Positions 1 to 11,091 of a stretch of DNA of 40,818 bases are shown piece after piece; the first letter of the stretch is position 1, and the number at the start of each line of letters is the position of its first letter. The stretch is from Gallionellaceae bacterium. Lineage in GTDB: Bacteria > Pseudomonadota > Gammaproteobacteria > Burkholderiales > Gallionellaceae. The translations under genes were made by a program, and so were the position numbers. Below the pieces are notes generated by a model. That model was not told the DNA's origin, searched no databases, and saw nothing but the letters and a program-made list of their open reading frames with translations. Location of the stretch: the NCBI GenBank assembly GCA_027448945.1, contig DAIDMQ010000004.1, positions 1 through 40,818 on the forward strand. Reading direction: 5' to 3'.

Positions 1-1717
<1,717 letters not shown>

Positions 1718-1718
1718 G

Positions 1719-2204
1719 ATGACTAGACGCGTTTTTATCGTGTTGCTGCTGGGCTTGCTGAGTGCTTGCGGCTTTCATCTGCGCGGTCAGGCGGACTTGC
1801 CATTCAAGACTTTCTATCTGCTCGCACCGGATGTTAATTCTCCTTTCGTCAATGAGCTGCGCCGTAATCTGCTAATCAACAAGGTGATGCAGGCAAGCTC
1901 GGTGGATAAGGCGGATATGGTGATACAGATTGTGAACGAATTACCCGATCAGCAGATTCTGACTTTGGGAGGTGGTGGCCGCGTCAGTGAGTTCCAGTTG
2001 CGCTTTCGGGTCAATCTGCATGCTTATGATAAGAATGGTCGAGATTGGATAGCGGCGGATGAAATGACGCAGATACGCAACTACTCATACGACGATACCA
2101 AGATTTTAGCCAAGGAGGCTGAGGCGACTTTGCTCAATCAAAGTATGCGTAGCGACATGGCACAGCAGATTGTGCGCAGACTGAGTCACGCTAAAGCGCA
2201 GTAG
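1719..2204 (+). CDS. lptE: LPS-assembly lipoprotein LptE
   Basis: LptE (RlpB) is the outer-membrane lipoprotein that plugs the LptD barrel and helps insert lipopolysaccharide into the outer leaflet. The 161-residue product has a lipoprotein signal with lipobox LSAC (Cys17), followed by GFHLRGQADLPF, the typical start of mature LptE. The rest matches the family in length and in its pattern of short amphipathic strands. The ATG begins one base after the leuS stop, and holA starts two bases after its stop. The order leuS-lptE-holA is the conserved proteobacterial one and supports the call. Confidence 0.95.
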   Translation: MTRRVFIVLLLGLLSACGFHLRGQADLPFKTFYLLAPDVNSPFVNELRRNLLINKVMQASSVDKADMVIQIVNELPDQQILTLGGGGRVSEFQLRFRVNLHAYDKNGRDWIAADEMTQIRNYSYDDTKILAKEAEATLLNQSMRSDMAQQIVRRLSHAKAQ

Positions 2205-2206
2205 TA

Positions 2207-3211
2207 ATGGCCACCATCAACAGCGACGATCTCCCGCGACATTTATCAGCCGGTCTTAAGCCGCTGTATGTGGTGACGGGTGATGCGCTGTTGTTGGCGG
2301 TGGAAGCTGCGGATAGCATACGTGCGGCGGCGAAAGCTGCTGGATATGCGGAGCGCGAGACTTTCGTGGTCGAGCAATATTTCAAATGGGCGGAGTTGCG
2401 CAATAGCGCGCAGAGTCTGTCCTTGTTTGCCGAGCGCAAAGTCATAGACATCCGCATTCCCACCGGCAAGCCCGGTACCGAGGGCGGGCAGGCCTTGCAG
2501 GACTATCTGGAAAATATGAGTCCGGATATTTTGACGCTGATCAGTTTGCCCAAGTTGGACAAGACCACGCAGAACAGCAAGTGGTATAGCGCTTTGCAGC
2601 AAAAGGCGGTGGTGGTGCAGGCCGAGGATGTCAGCCGCAATGCGTTGCCCAACTGGCTGGCGGGACGCTTGAAACGTCAGAATCAAAGTGCGGACAGCGC
2701 GACCCTGGATTTTCTTGCCGACCGTTCCGAGGGCAATTTGCTCGCCGCCTTTCAAGAAGTGCAGAAGCTGGCCTTGCTTTATCCCGAGGGAATGTTGTCC
2801 TTCGAGCAAGTCAAAGATGCGGTGATGGATGTGTCGCGTTACGACATTACTAAATTATCCGAAGCGATGTTGAGTGGCAACGCCGCCCGTTTCGCGCGCA
2901 TACTCGACGGCTTGCGGGCGGAGGGCACGGCGACAGTGTTGGTGTTGTGGTCCATGAGCGAGGATATCCGTAAACTGGGCAAGGTGCTGCAAGCCATGCA
3001 GCGCGGCAGCAATGCGAGTACGGCGATGCGTGAAGCGCGCATTTGGGGCAGTAATCTCAGCCAGATTGAAAGCGCGGTGCGGCGTATCAAGTTGCCGCAA
3101 ATAGAGCGTGCCATGTTGCAGGCGGCCCGCTTGGACAAGATCATCAAAGGTCTGCGCAGCGGTGATGTGTGGGATGAACTTTTGCAGTTAGGCCTGCGCT
3201 TCGCGAAATGA
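2207..3211 (+). CDS. holA: DNA polymerase III subunit delta
   Basis: HolA is the delta subunit of the clamp loader. It opens the beta sliding clamp as part of the gamma/tau complex. The 334-residue protein has the family start (LKPLYVVTGDALLLAVEAAD), a middle section LISLPKLDKTTQNSKW, and a C-terminal helical collar region ending WDELLQLGLRFAK. Length is normal for delta. The position directly after lptE is conserved across beta- and gammaproteobacteria. Its last codons overlap the cutA start by four bases, which suggests translational coupling. Confidence 0.95.
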   Translation: MATINSDDLPRHLSAGLKPLYVVTGDALLLAVEAADSIRAAAKAAGYAERETFVVEQYFKWAELRNSAQSLSLFAERKVIDIRIPTGKPGTEGGQALQDYLENMSPDILTLISLPKLDKTTQNSKWYSALQQKAVVVQAEDVSRNALPNWLAGRLKRQNQSADSATLDFLADRSEGNLLAAFQEVQKLALLYPEGMLSFEQVKDAVMDVSRYDITKLSEAMLSGNAARFARILDGLRAEGTATVLVLWSMSEDIRKLGKVLQAMQRGSNASTAMREARIWGSNLSQIESAVRRIKLPQIERAMLQAARLDKIIKGLRSGDVWDELLQLGLRFAK

Positions 3212-3546
3212 AGGATATGGATAGCGTGTTGATGGTTATTACCAATATGCCCGATGCGGAAAGTGCGGCTGCGCTGGCGCAGCAAATCGTAGCCGCTAGA
3301 TTGGCAGCGTGTGTGAACCAGTTGGCCCCGTGCACGTCTGTATACCGCTGGCAGGAAAAAGTCGAAACGGCGACGGAGATCCCGTTATTGATCAAAACTA
3401 CGCGCACATCTTATGCCAGCCTGGAAGCCTTGATACTCGCCGAGCATCCTTATGATGTTCCAGAGATCATTGCTGTGACGGTCAGCCGGGGTCTGCCGGC
3501 TTATCTGGACTGGGTGCGCAGTGAAACAGGAATCGTTAAGGAATAA
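3208..3546 (+). CDS. cutA: Divalent-cation tolerance protein CutA
   Basis: Small trimeric cytoplasmic protein of the CutA1 family (112 residues), linked genetically to copper and divalent-metal tolerance; its biochemical role is unsettled. The sequence shows the family pattern: an N-terminal strand VLMVITNMPDAESA, then ARLAACVNQLAPCTSVYRWQ and EIPLLIKTT. The C-terminal part HPYDVPEIIAVTVSRGLPAYLDWV is diagnostic. The ATG overlaps the holA stop. dsbD follows after three bases, and the pairing cutA-dsbD is common in proteobacteria. Confidence 0.95.
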   Translation: MKDMDSVLMVITNMPDAESAAALAQQIVAARLAACVNQLAPCTSVYRWQEKVETATEIPLLIKTTRTSYASLEALILAEHPYDVPEIIAVTVSRGLPAYLDWVRSETGIVKE

Positions 3547-3549
3547 TCG

Positions 3550-5352
3550 ATGCGTTCAGTCTTAGTCATTTTGATGTTGTTACTCGGTTCGCTGGCCCAT
3601 GCCGACGGTATTTTCGACAGGCTCTCGTCCGTGGGCGCGAGCAAGCAGCCTACCTTCTTGCCGCCGGACCAAGCGTTCCAAGTGACGATGGCGAACCGCG
3701 ATGCGCATACCCTACTCGCGAGTTTCAACATTACGCCCGGTTACTATTTATATAAGGACCGCATCAGTTTCAAATCTCCGGATCAGCAGATCAAGTTGGA
3801 GCCGCCCTTGTTTCCACAGGGGGAGATGAAGCAAGACCCCAACTTCGGGATGATAGAAGTGTTCCACCATTCGTTTCAGGTCGGCGTGGGTGTGCAGTTT
3901 GCAAAACCCGCACAGCCTTATTCGGTGGTGGTTGAATATCAGGGTTGTAGCGAAAATGGCCTGTGCTATCCGCCTATAGAAAAGACCATCGTGATAGACC
4001 CGAATGCGGTGGCTGCACCGGTGCTGAGTGCCGCACCTCGGGAGGCGGCACCCGCAACATCTGATAACTCCAAGATTGCCGAGTTGTTTAAGCGTGGCAA
4101 TTTCTGGTTGATCATCACTTTCTTCTTTGGCGCGGGATTGTTGCTCTCTTTCACGCCTTGCGTGTTCCCCATGATTCCTATCTTGTCCGGCATCATCGTC
4201 GGACGCGGTCACCATATCACCAAGATGCATGCCTTCATTCTGTCCCTGTCGTATGTGTTGGGCATGGCCGTCACCTACGCAGCCGCTGGTGTGGCAGCGG
4301 GCTTCTCGGGAGAGCTGATCTCCAACGCGATGCAAACACCTTGGGTGTTGGGCAGTTTTGCCGCTGTGTTCGTGTTGTTGTCTTTGTCCATGTTCGGTTT
4401 CTACGAGCTGCAATTGCCGACCGCACTGCAAAGCAAATTGGCCGATACCAGCAATCGTTTGCATGGTGGCCACCTCAGCGGGGTTTTCCTGATGGGCGCA
4501 TTGTCCGCCGTCATCATGGGCCCCTGCGTGGCGGCACCTTTGGCGGGTGCCTTGTTGTATATCAGCCAGACTCATGATGCGCTGCTGGGTGGCGTGGCTT
4601 TGTTCGTGTTGGCGCTCGGCATGGGGGCGCCCTTATTGTTGATAGGCACTTCTGCGGGTGTGTTGCTACCCAAGGCGGGTGCATGGATGGATGCGGTGAA
4701 GCGCTTCTTCGGCGTGATGTTGTTGGCGCTGGCGATTTGGATCATCCAACCGCTATTGCCTATCAGTGCACAGATGATGTTGTGGGCTTTGCTGTTGATT
4801 CTTTCCGCGGCTTATCTGCGCGTTTTAGATGCCTTGCCCAAATATGCCAGCGGCTGGTTGAAGCTGCGCAAAGGGTTGGGGTTATTGATGTTGCTGCTGG
4901 GTGTCGCTTATTTGATTGGCGCCTTGTCCGGTGCACGCGACATCCTCAAGCCGTTGGGTTCCTTCAGCAAGGTAGATGCAGTGACGGGTTCTTCTGTAGA
5001 GTGGACGCGCGTCAAGGACCTGAATGACTTCAAAACCAGATTGGCCTCGGCACAGGGCAAGATTGTCGTGTTGGATTTTTATGCAGACTGGTGTGTGTCC
5101 TGCAAAGAGATGGAACGCTACACCTTTAGTGATGCCGCAGTGAAAGCAAAACTTGCCAATGCCATCCTGCTGCAAGTCGACCTAACGGCTAACAGCGAGG
5201 CAGACAAAAATCTGCTTAAGGAGTATGGTCTGTTCGGCCCACCCGCTACTTTGTTTTTCAATTCAGGCGGGGTTGAAGTACAAGATGGACGTGTCGTCGG
5301 CTACCAAGAAACACAAAGATTCTTATTAAGCCTACAAAATGTGGGCCTATAG
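3550..5352 (+). CDS. dsbD: Thiol:disulfide interchange protein DsbD
   Basis: DsbD carries reducing power from cytoplasmic thioredoxin across the inner membrane to periplasmic DsbC, DsbG and cytochrome c maturation proteins. All three modules are present in 600 residues. After a signal peptide (about 1-18) comes the N-terminal periplasmic domain with the cysteine pair in GCSENGLC (C133, C139). The polytopic central domain has cysteines in FTPCVFPM (C204) and MGPCVAAP (C326). The C-terminal thioredoxin-like domain has the WCVSC active site (C515, C518). All six redox cysteines are intact. It sits three bases after cutA. Confidence 0.97.
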   Translation: MRSVLVILMLLLGSLAHADGIFDRLSSVGASKQPTFLPPDQAFQVTMANRDAHTLLASFNITPGYYLYKDRISFKSPDQQIKLEPPLFPQGEMKQDPNFGMIEVFHHSFQVGVGVQFAKPAQPYSVVVEYQGCSENGLCYPPIEKTIVIDPNAVAAPVLSAAPREAAPATSDNSKIAELFKRGNFWLIITFFFGAGLLLSFTPCVFPMIPILSGIIVGRGHHITKMHAFILSLSYVLGMAVTYAAAGVAAGFSGELISNAMQTPWVLGSFAAVFVLLSLSMFGFYELQLPTALQSKLADTSNRLHGGHLSGVFLMGALSAVIMGPCVAAPLAGALLYISQTHDALLGGVALFVLALGMGAPLLLIGTSAGVLLPKAGAWMDAVKRFFGVMLLALAIWIIQPLLPISAQMMLWALLLILSAAYLRVLDALPKYASGWLKLRKGLGLLMLLLGVAYLIGALSGARDILKPLGSFSKVDAVTGSSVEWTRVKDLNDFKTRLASAQGKIVVLDFYADWCVSCKEMERYTFSDAAVKAKLANAILLQVDLTANSEADKNLLKEYGLFGPPATLFFNSGGVEVQDGRVVGYQETQRFLLSLQNVGL

Positions 5353-5416
5353 CAGTTTTTACTTATCTCCGGAAAAAATCTAGACAACAAGCCCCAATTT
5401 ACGGCAAACTGCGCGC

Positions 5417-5857
5417 ATGAAAAACATCCTAGTGTTGCATGGACCGAACCTGAATCTACTTGGAAGTCGCGAGCCGAGTGTATATGGCCGTGTAACTTTA
5501 GACGAAATTAATACGGAGTTGAGTGCATTAGCCGAGAAAAGCGGCGCAGTTGTGCATTGCTATCAAAGTAACGCAGAATTCGCTCTGATTGAACGCATTC
5601 ATCAGGCCAAAACAGATGGCACGGAGTTCATCGTGATTAATCCGGCGGCATTCACGCATACCAGTGTCGCATTGCGCGATGCTATCGCCGCAGTCGCTAT
5701 CCCGTTTGTAGAAGTGCATCTTTCTAATGTGCATGCGCGCGAGGCGTTCCGCAAAGAATCATATTTTTCCGATCTCGCCGTCGGTGTCATCACCGGCTTG
5801 GGCGCATCGGGTTACGAATACGCAGTGCGATTTGCACTGAATTATAGAAAATCATAA
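5417..5857 (+). CDS. aroQ: Type II 3-dehydroquinate dehydratase
   Basis: Catalyses dehydration of 3-dehydroquinate to 3-dehydroshikimate in the shikimate pathway. The 146-residue product has the type II hallmarks: [19 protein letters not shown] at the N-terminus with the catalytic tyrosine, [16 protein letters not shown], the [15 protein letters not shown] block, and [17 protein letters not shown] with the catalytic histidine region. Length is typical of this dodecameric enzyme. The stop is 10 bases before accB; the aroQ-accB-accC order is a standard proteobacterial cluster. A 64-base gap separates it from dsbD, so it may have its own promoter, but no clear one was recognised. Confidence 0.97.
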   Translation: MKNILVLHGPNLNLLGSREPSVYGRVTLDEINTELSALAEKSGAVVHCYQSNAEFALIERIHQAKTDGTEFIVINPAAFTHTSVALRDAIAAVAIPFVEVHLSNVHAREAFRKESYFSDLAVGVITGLGASGYEYAVRFALNYRKS

Positions 5858-5867
5858 GGAGTAAATA

Positions 5868-6326
5868 ATGGACTTACGCAAACTGAAAACGTTGATCGAA
5901 TTAGTCGAGGCTTCCGGTATCGCCGAATTGGAAATCAGTGAAGGTGAAGAACGTGTGCGTATCACTCGCACTGTTGCTGCCGGTCAGCAGATGTATAACG
6001 CCGCACCACAACAGTTTAGTGCACCCGCACCCGTGATTGCCGTTGCCGCGGCACCCGCTGCAGCAGAGCCAACTAAGCCGGCAATTGCAGAAGGTCATAT
6101 CGTTAAGTCTCCCATGGTAGGCACTTTCTATCGCTCCGCCACTCCGGGCGCCAAGCCGTTCGTAGACGTGGGTCAGAGCGTGAACAGCGGCGACACACTG
6201 TGCATCATTGAAGCGATGAAGCTGCTCAATGAGATCGATGCTGATCAAGCCGGCGTTATCAAAGCCATCCTCGTTGAGAATGGTCAGCCTGTGGAATTCG
6301 GTCAACCGCTCTTCGTCATCGGTTAA
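5868..6326 (+). CDS. accB: Biotin carboxyl carrier protein of acetyl-CoA carboxylase
   Basis: Carries the biotin that shuttles CO2 between AccC and the carboxyltransferase AccA/AccD in the first step of fatty-acid synthesis. The 152-residue protein has the N-terminal dimerisation helix ([18 protein letters not shown]), an Ala/Pro-rich linker (about 40-75) and a biotinyl domain with [18 protein letters not shown]. The biotin attachment site is EAMKL (K118). A GGAG ribosome binding site lies eight bases upstream of the start. It is followed by accC after 57 bases. Confidence 0.97.
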   Translation: MDLRKLKTLIELVEASGIAELEISEGEERVRITRTVAAGQQMYNAAPQQFSAPAPVIAVAAAPAAAEPTKPAIAEGHIVKSPMVGTFYRSATPGAKPFVDVGQSVNSGDTLCIIEAMKLLNEIDADQAGVIKAILVENGQPVEFGQPLFVIG

Positions 6327-6383
6327 TCAACACAATGCAACGGCGCGCGCAACACGCGAGCCTCTAGCTCGGAGTCCACTAAG

Positions 6384-7745
6384 ATGTTTGAAAAAATCCT
6401 GATCGCCAATCGCGGTGAAATTGCCCTACGTATTCAGCGCGCTTGCCGCGAACTTGGTATTAAGACCGTAGTCGTGCATTCCGAAGCGGATGCAGATGCG
6501 AAATATGTGAAGTTGGCCGATGAATCTGTATGCATCGGCCCCGCACCCTCCTCGCAAAGTTATTTGAGTATTCCCGCCATTATCAGCGCGGCGGAAGTAA
6601 CGGATGCGCAAGCGATTCATCCGGGTTATGGTTTCCTTTCCGAGAATGCGGACTTTTCCGAACGTGTGGAAAAGTGCGGTTTCGTGTTTATCGGTCCGCG
6701 TGCCGAGACCATCCGTATGATGGGTGACAAGGTCAGCGCCAAGATCGCCATGAAGAAAGCGGGTGTACCGTGTGTGCCGGGTGTGGAGGGTGCTTTACCG
6801 GATGATCCGGCCGAGATCATTAAGATCGCGCGCACCATCGGTTATCCGGTCATTATCAAAGCTTCCGGTGGCGGTGGTGGTCGCGGTATGCGTGTGGTCC
6901 ACACTGAGGCTGCATTGCTCAATGCGGTGACCATGACCAAGAGCGAAGCGCAAGCGGCATTCAACAATCCTATGGTTTATATGGAGAAGTTCCTTGAGAA
7001 CCCCCGCCATATCGAGATCCAGGTTTTGGCTGACCAGCATGGTAACGCGGTGTATCTGGGTGAGCGTGATTGCTCTATGCAGCGTCGTCACCAGAAGATA
7101 TTGGAAGAAGCGCCGGCGCCACATCTGGATATCAAGCTGCGCAACAAGGTCGGCGAACGATGTGCCGAGGCTTGCCGCAAGATTGGCTACCGTGGTGCGG
7201 GAACTTTTGAGTTCTTGTACGAGAACGGTGAGTACTTCTTCATCGAGATGAATACTCGTGTGCAGGTTGAGCATCCGGTTACAGAGATGATTACGGGTAT
7301 CGATATCGTGAAGCAGCAGATTTTGATTGCGGCAGGCGAGAAGTTGCCATTTCGTCAGCGCGACATCGAATTCCGTGGACATGCCATCGAGTGCCGTATC
7401 AATGCCGAACACCCATACAAATTTACGCCATCACCGGGTCGCATCACGACGTGGCACATGCCCGGCGGCCCTGGCATCCGTGTCGATTCCCATGTGTATG
7501 CGAACTACTTCGTTCCCCCGCACTACGACTCCATGATCGGCAAGCTGATCGCTTACGGTGACACACGCGAACAGGCGATGGCACGTATGCGCACTGCACT
7601 GTCCGAAATCGCTGTCGAAGGTATCGATACCAATATCGCCCTGCACCGCGAGTTGTTGCAAGACGCGGCTTTTATTCGCGGCGGTACCAGCATTCACTAT
7701 CTGGAAGAACGTCTGGCTGCGCGAGCTAAAGTCAAAGGTAAATAA
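6384..7745 (+). CDS. accC: Biotin carboxylase subunit of acetyl-CoA carboxylase
   Basis: ATP-grasp enzyme that carboxylates the biotin on AccB. At 453 residues it has the normal length. Visible landmarks are the N-terminal [29 protein letters not shown], the glycine-rich ATP loop [32 protein letters not shown], and [18 protein letters not shown] with the catalytic Glu/Asn/Arg cluster. The TAA stop shares a base with the prmA start (TAATG), so prmA is probably translated by coupling. Confidence 0.98.
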   Translation: MFEKILIANRGEIALRIQRACRELGIKTVVVHSEADADAKYVKLADESVCIGPAPSSQSYLSIPAIISAAEVTDAQAIHPGYGFLSENADFSERVEKCGFVFIGPRAETIRMMGDKVSAKIAMKKAGVPCVPGVEGALPDDPAEIIKIARTIGYPVIIKASGGGGGRGMRVVHTEAALLNAVTMTKSEAQAAFNNPMVYMEKFLENPRHIEIQVLADQHGNAVYLGERDCSMQRRHQKILEEAPAPHLDIKLRNKVGERCAEACRKIGYRGAGTFEFLYENGEYFFIEMNTRVQVEHPVTEMITGIDIVKQQILIAAGEKLPFRQRDIEFRGHAIECRINAEHPYKFTPSPGRITTWHMPGGPGIRVDSHVYANYFVPPHYDSMIGKLIAYGDTREQAMARMRTALSEIAVEGIDTNIALHRELLQDAAFIRGGTSIHYLEERLAARAKVKGK

Positions 7746-8641
7746 TGGCTTGGCTGACACTGATCGCTGACACGGATGCGCAGCATGCCGAAGCCTTGAG
7801 CGAGGCATTGATGGAAGGCGGTGCGTTGTCGGTCGATCTGCTCGATGCTGATGCAGATACCCCGGACGAACAGGCTATCTTCGGTGAACCGGGCGAACCG
7901 CCCCCGGGTGTCTGGCAGCACAACCGCATCAGTGCCTTGTTCGATCAGGATCAAGATGTGCCTGCTATTTTGCAAGCTGCTGTCACAGCGGTTGGTCTGG
8001 AAAAACTTCCCGAATATCGTATCGAGACATTGGCTGACAATGACTGGGTGCGTCTGACCCAATCGCAGTTCGACCCCATTCCTATTTCTCCTCGTCTGTG
8101 GATAGTGCCGACTTGGCATACCCCCTCAGATCCCGACGCAATCAACATCGTGCTCGATCCCGGTTTGGCTTTTGGCACCGGCAGTCATCCGACCACCCGC
8201 TTATGCTTGCGTTGGTTGGATAGTCACATGCCTAAAGGCGTGACCGTGCTGGACTACGGTTGCGGCTCGGGCATCTTGGCGATCGCTGCGATCAAACTCG
8301 GTGCGGCACACGCAGTTGGTGTCGATGTGGACAGGCAGGCTGTGGTTGCAAGTCGCGACAATGCCATCGCCAATCAGGTCGATGATGTTGCGTTCTATCT
8401 GCCCGATGGCTGTGATGCAAAAGCAACTTATGATTTAGTAGTCGCCAACATTCTGACCAATCCTTTGCGTATGTTAGCGCCGCTATTGGCAGGCGCGACC
8501 AAACAAGGCGGGCAGATCGTGCTCTCCGGCATCCTGCAGGAGCAAGCCGAGGATGTGATGGCGATTTATGGCCAATGGTTTGATCTAAACTCACCAGTCT
8601 TCGAAGACGGCTGGTCTTGTCTGTCCGGACGTAAGCGCTAG
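7745..8641 (+). CDS. prmA: Ribosomal protein L11 methyltransferase
   Basis: PrmA methylates lysines and the alpha-amino group of ribosomal protein L11 using S-adenosylmethionine. The 298-residue protein has an N-terminal L11-binding domain. The C-terminal class I methyltransferase fold shows GLAFGTGSHPTTRLCLRWL, motif I VLDYGCGSGILAIAA and NILTNPLRMLAP, the NPPY-like motif being NILTNP as usual for PrmA. The start overlaps the accC stop by one base. The accC-prmA arrangement is common in betaproteobacteria. Confidence 0.96.
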   Translation: MAWLTLIADTDAQHAEALSEALMEGGALSVDLLDADADTPDEQAIFGEPGEPPPGVWQHNRISALFDQDQDVPAILQAAVTAVGLEKLPEYRIETLADNDWVRLTQSQFDPIPISPRLWIVPTWHTPSDPDAINIVLDPGLAFGTGSHPTTRLCLRWLDSHMPKGVTVLDYGCGSGILAIAAIKLGAAHAVGVDVDRQAVVASRDNAIANQVDDVAFYLPDGCDAKATYDLVVANILTNPLRMLAPLLAGATKQGGQIVLSGILQEQAEDVMAIYGQWFDLNSPVFEDGWSCLSGRKR

Positions 8642-8648
8642 GATCATC

Positions 8649-9617
8649 ATGGACGGCACTACCCTCTGCCCGCATTGCGATACGCGCTTCAAAATCGCTT
8701 ATGCGCAACTCAATGCGCACCAGGGTATGGTGCGTTGCGGTCATTGCCGTGAGGCGTTCGACGCCCGCATCAATTTCATCCCGGATGAGCCTCATCCACA
8801 ACTCGAACTCGTTATACCCGAGGTGGTAGTCGGGCCGGCGGTATTGGAGGTTGAGACATCAGAGCCCGAAGTCGGAGCCAATGAAGCCGGGCAAGTAGAA
8901 GAAACATCCAACGAATCTGATGAGGAAACGGCTGAGGCTGTTGTTGCCGAAGCTGAGCGGGAGGCAGAGATACACAACGATAGTCTGGACTTCAGCATCC
9001 CGCCGACTTCGGCAGACAGATTCCTCGATAAAGCCGCTTATATGGAGTCGAACGCAGCGGAACGCGAGTTGACCTTGGCGGAACAAGTTGAAGTGGTGAC
9101 GGATGACCTGCCTGAGATAGAGCCGCCTCCGGCACGCAGGGTAATGTGGGCGAGTTTGTCGGTCTTGCTGATGCTGTTATTGATCGCTCAAGCGGCGTAC
9201 TATTTCCGTGCCGATATCGCCGCGCGCATGCCGGCACTGAAGCCCGCGTTGGAAGGATATTGCGAACTGTTATCCTGCAGCGTCAATTTGCCGCAGAACA
9301 ATGAGTTGATGAGTATAGAGTCATCTACCCTGGAAGCCGATTCTAATAACGCCGCGCATATCACGTTGACGGCTTTGTTGCGTAACCGCGCCGATTACGT
9401 GCTGGCTTACCCTGAACTGGAATTGACGCTCAACGACAGGCAGGATAAGGCGGTTGCACGCCGTATCTTCAAGCCTAAAGACTATCTTCCAGCCAAGGAA
9501 AGTGAACGTTTAGGCTTGCAAGCCAACAACGAATTGAGCGTACAACTGCGCTTGGACACCACCGACCTCGATCCAAACGGTTATCGCTTAGCCCTGTATT
9601 ACCCGCCGCTACACTGA
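8649..9617 (+). CDS. Zinc-ribbon DUF3426 membrane protein
   Basis: A 322-residue protein of unknown function. The N-terminus holds a zinc ribbon of the MJ0042 type with two CxxC knuckles (CPHC and CGHC). A long acidic, low-complexity stretch rich in Glu and Ala follows (about 45-140). One transmembrane helix (about 170-188, VLLMLLLIAQAAYYF) precedes a C-terminal extracytoplasmic domain of DUF3426 type. The layout fits a cytoplasmic zinc finger tethered to the inner membrane with a periplasmic domain. It begins seven bases after prmA, a pairing often seen in betaproteobacteria. No function is claimed. Confidence 0.9.
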   Translation: MDGTTLCPHCDTRFKIAYAQLNAHQGMVRCGHCREAFDARINFIPDEPHPQLELVIPEVVVGPAVLEVETSEPEVGANEAGQVEETSNESDEETAEAVVAEAEREAEIHNDSLDFSIPPTSADRFLDKAAYMESNAAERELTLAEQVEVVTDDLPEIEPPPARRVMWASLSVLLMLLLIAQAAYYFRADIAARMPALKPALEGYCELLSCSVNLPQNNELMSIESSTLEADSNNAAHITLTALLRNRADYVLAYPELELTLNDRQDKAVARRIFKPKDYLPAKESERLGLQANNELSVQLRLDTTDLDPNGYRLALYYPPLH

Positions 9618-9711
9618 CAGTCAGTACGCACTCATACGCTTGCGCGACAGATAATTCATAAATCCTTGCACAACAGACGGAATGTTCTGGCACAATTCGA
9701 CAGCTGTAAAA

Positions 9712-9880
9712 ACCGATAGGGAGAGTGTGCCGTATCAGGCACCGCCGAAGGCGCAATACCCGTAACCGCTCAGGCAAAATGAACCAGTCGGAACAGGCAA
9801 ATCTGGAGAGTGCTGATCATCAGCCACCGAAGGGGCACGCGACGAAAGTTGTAATCTCTCAGGTAACAAGGACAGATGGG
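9712..9880 (+). promoter_or_regulatory. Tandem glycine riboswitch
   Basis: Two glycine aptamers in series precede gcvT. The first begins with GGGAGAGTG at 9719 and contains CACCGCCGAAGGCGCAA and CTCAGGCAAAA. The second begins with GGAGAGTG near 9805 and contains CCACCGAAGGGGCA, CTCTCAGGTAACAAGGACAGA. These are the conserved blocks of the glycine riboswitch (gcvT motif). Known members usually turn on glycine cleavage genes when glycine is abundant. A strong terminator starts at the end of the second aptamer. Confidence 0.95.
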
Positions 9881-9912
9881 GCGAAGCAGCACATGCTGCT
9901 TCGCCCTTTTTT
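9879..9912 (+). terminator. Intrinsic terminator, glycine riboswitch expression platform
   Basis: A perfect 12-bp stem (GGGCGAAGCAGC at 9879-9890 with GCTGCTTCGCCC at 9895-9906) closes an ACAT loop and runs into six T. It lies between the second glycine aptamer and the gcvT start 18 bases on, so glycine binding most likely decides whether this terminator forms. Confidence 0.93.
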
Positions 9913-9929
9913 ATCTCTAGAGAAAATAT

Positions 9930-11012
9930 ATGTCACTCAAACAAACTCCTTTGAACGCCGCCCACCGTGCGATGGGTGCCAAGATGGTCGACTTCGGCGG
10001 CTGGGATATGCCGGTGAACTACGGCTCTCAAATCGACGAACACCACCAGGTTAGAAACGACTGCGGCATGTTTGATGTTTGCCATATGCGCGTGGTCGAT
10101 GCCAAGGGTGCGGGTGTACGTGCTTTCTTGCGCTATCTGCTGGCCAATAATGCCGACAAGATCACGCTGCCCGGCAAGGCGCTTTACTCTGCCATGCTCC
10201 GTCCAGAGGGTGGCGTCATCGATGACCTGATCATTTACTTCATGACTGAGGAGTGGTTCCGCATCGTGGTCAATGCAGGGACGGCGGACAAAGACATTGC
10301 CTGGATGAAGCAACAAGCAGTCGCGCATGCACCGGGCCTGACCATCACTTCACGCGACGACCTGGCGATGGTTGCTATCCAGGGACCGAACGCACGTGCC
10401 AAAGTCTGGCAAGTGTTGCCCCAAACTAAGGCGGCAACTGAAGGTTTGGTCAATTTCCAAGCAGCGGATTGCGGCACTTATTACATCGCACGTACTGGCT
10501 ATACCGGTGAAGACGGCTTCGAAGTGATGCTTCCCAAGACTCAGGTAGAAGCCTTCTGGTATGCACTTAATAAGGTGGGCGTGCCCCCTATAGGTTTGGG
10601 CGCACGCGATACATTGCGTCTGGAAGCGGGTATGAATCTGTATGGACAGGACATGGATGAGACTATCAATCCTTTGGAAGCCGGAATGGCCTGGACAGTG
10701 GATTTGAAGAGCGAGCGCGATTTCATCGGCAAGGCGGCACTGCTGGCCAATCCGCCTGCACGCAAGCTGGTCGGTCTGGTGCTGTTGGATCGCGGCGTGT
10801 TGCGCGGTCATCAGAAAGTCGTCACCCGACAAGGTGAAGGCGAAATCACCAGCGGTACATTCTCGCCCACTTTGGAAAAATCTATCGCCTTGGCTCGTGT
10901 ACCGAATGCGGTGCAGATCGGCGACACCGTACAAGTCGTCATCCGCGATAAGATGCTGGCTGCACAAGTCGTAAAGTATCCGTTTGCACGTAATGGAAAA
11001 GGGTTGCTGTAG
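9930..11012 (+). CDS. gcvT: Glycine cleavage system T protein (aminomethyltransferase)
   Basis: GcvT moves the aminomethyl group from lipoylated GcvH to tetrahydrofolate, giving methylene-THF and ammonia. The 360-residue protein starts [23 protein letters not shown] and contains [13 protein letters not shown] and [22 protein letters not shown], all typical of GcvT. Only a weak Shine-Dalgarno (AGAGA) is visible before the ATG. The TAG stop lies inside the first arm of a palindromic repeat (11009-11031), so the last codons are shaped by that element. It heads the gcvT-gcvH-gcvP cluster. Confidence 0.97.
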   Translation: MSLKQTPLNAAHRAMGAKMVDFGGWDMPVNYGSQIDEHHQVRNDCGMFDVCHMRVVDAKGAGVRAFLRYLLANNADKITLPGKALYSAMLRPEGGVIDDLIIYFMTEEWFRIVVNAGTADKDIAWMKQQAVAHAPGLTITSRDDLAMVAIQGPNARAKVWQVLPQTKAATEGLVNFQAADCGTYYIARTGYTGEDGFEVMLPKTQVEAFWYALNKVGVPPIGLGARDTLRLEAGMNLYGQDMDETINPLEAGMAWTVDLKSERDFIGKAALLANPPARKLVGLVLLDRGVLRGHQKVVTRQGEGEITSGTFSPTLEKSIALARVPNAVQIGDTVQVVIRDKMLAAQVVKYPFARNGKGLL

Positions 11013-11077
11013 GTCGGGTTTTAACCCGACAGCAGTCTAATTTTAATAAAATTTTGTCGGGTTAAAACCCGACCTAC
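11009..11077. repeat. Nested inverted repeat between gcvT and gcvH
   Basis: Two 23-base arms, 11009-11031 and 11055-11077, are perfect reverse complements. Each arm is itself nearly palindromic around GTCGGGTT..AACCCGAC. The 23-base spacer is AT-rich. The first arm begins with GTAGG and so provides the gcvT stop codon. The form is that of a paired REP or small MITE-like element, and as RNA it would fold into a very stable cruciform. Confidence 0.85.
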
Positions 11078-11091
11078 ACTAGGAGAACAGC

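Noticed and set aside
3748..4575. 275-codon minus-strand open frame
   Set aside because: Shadow of dsbD; low-complexity composition and no recognisable domain.
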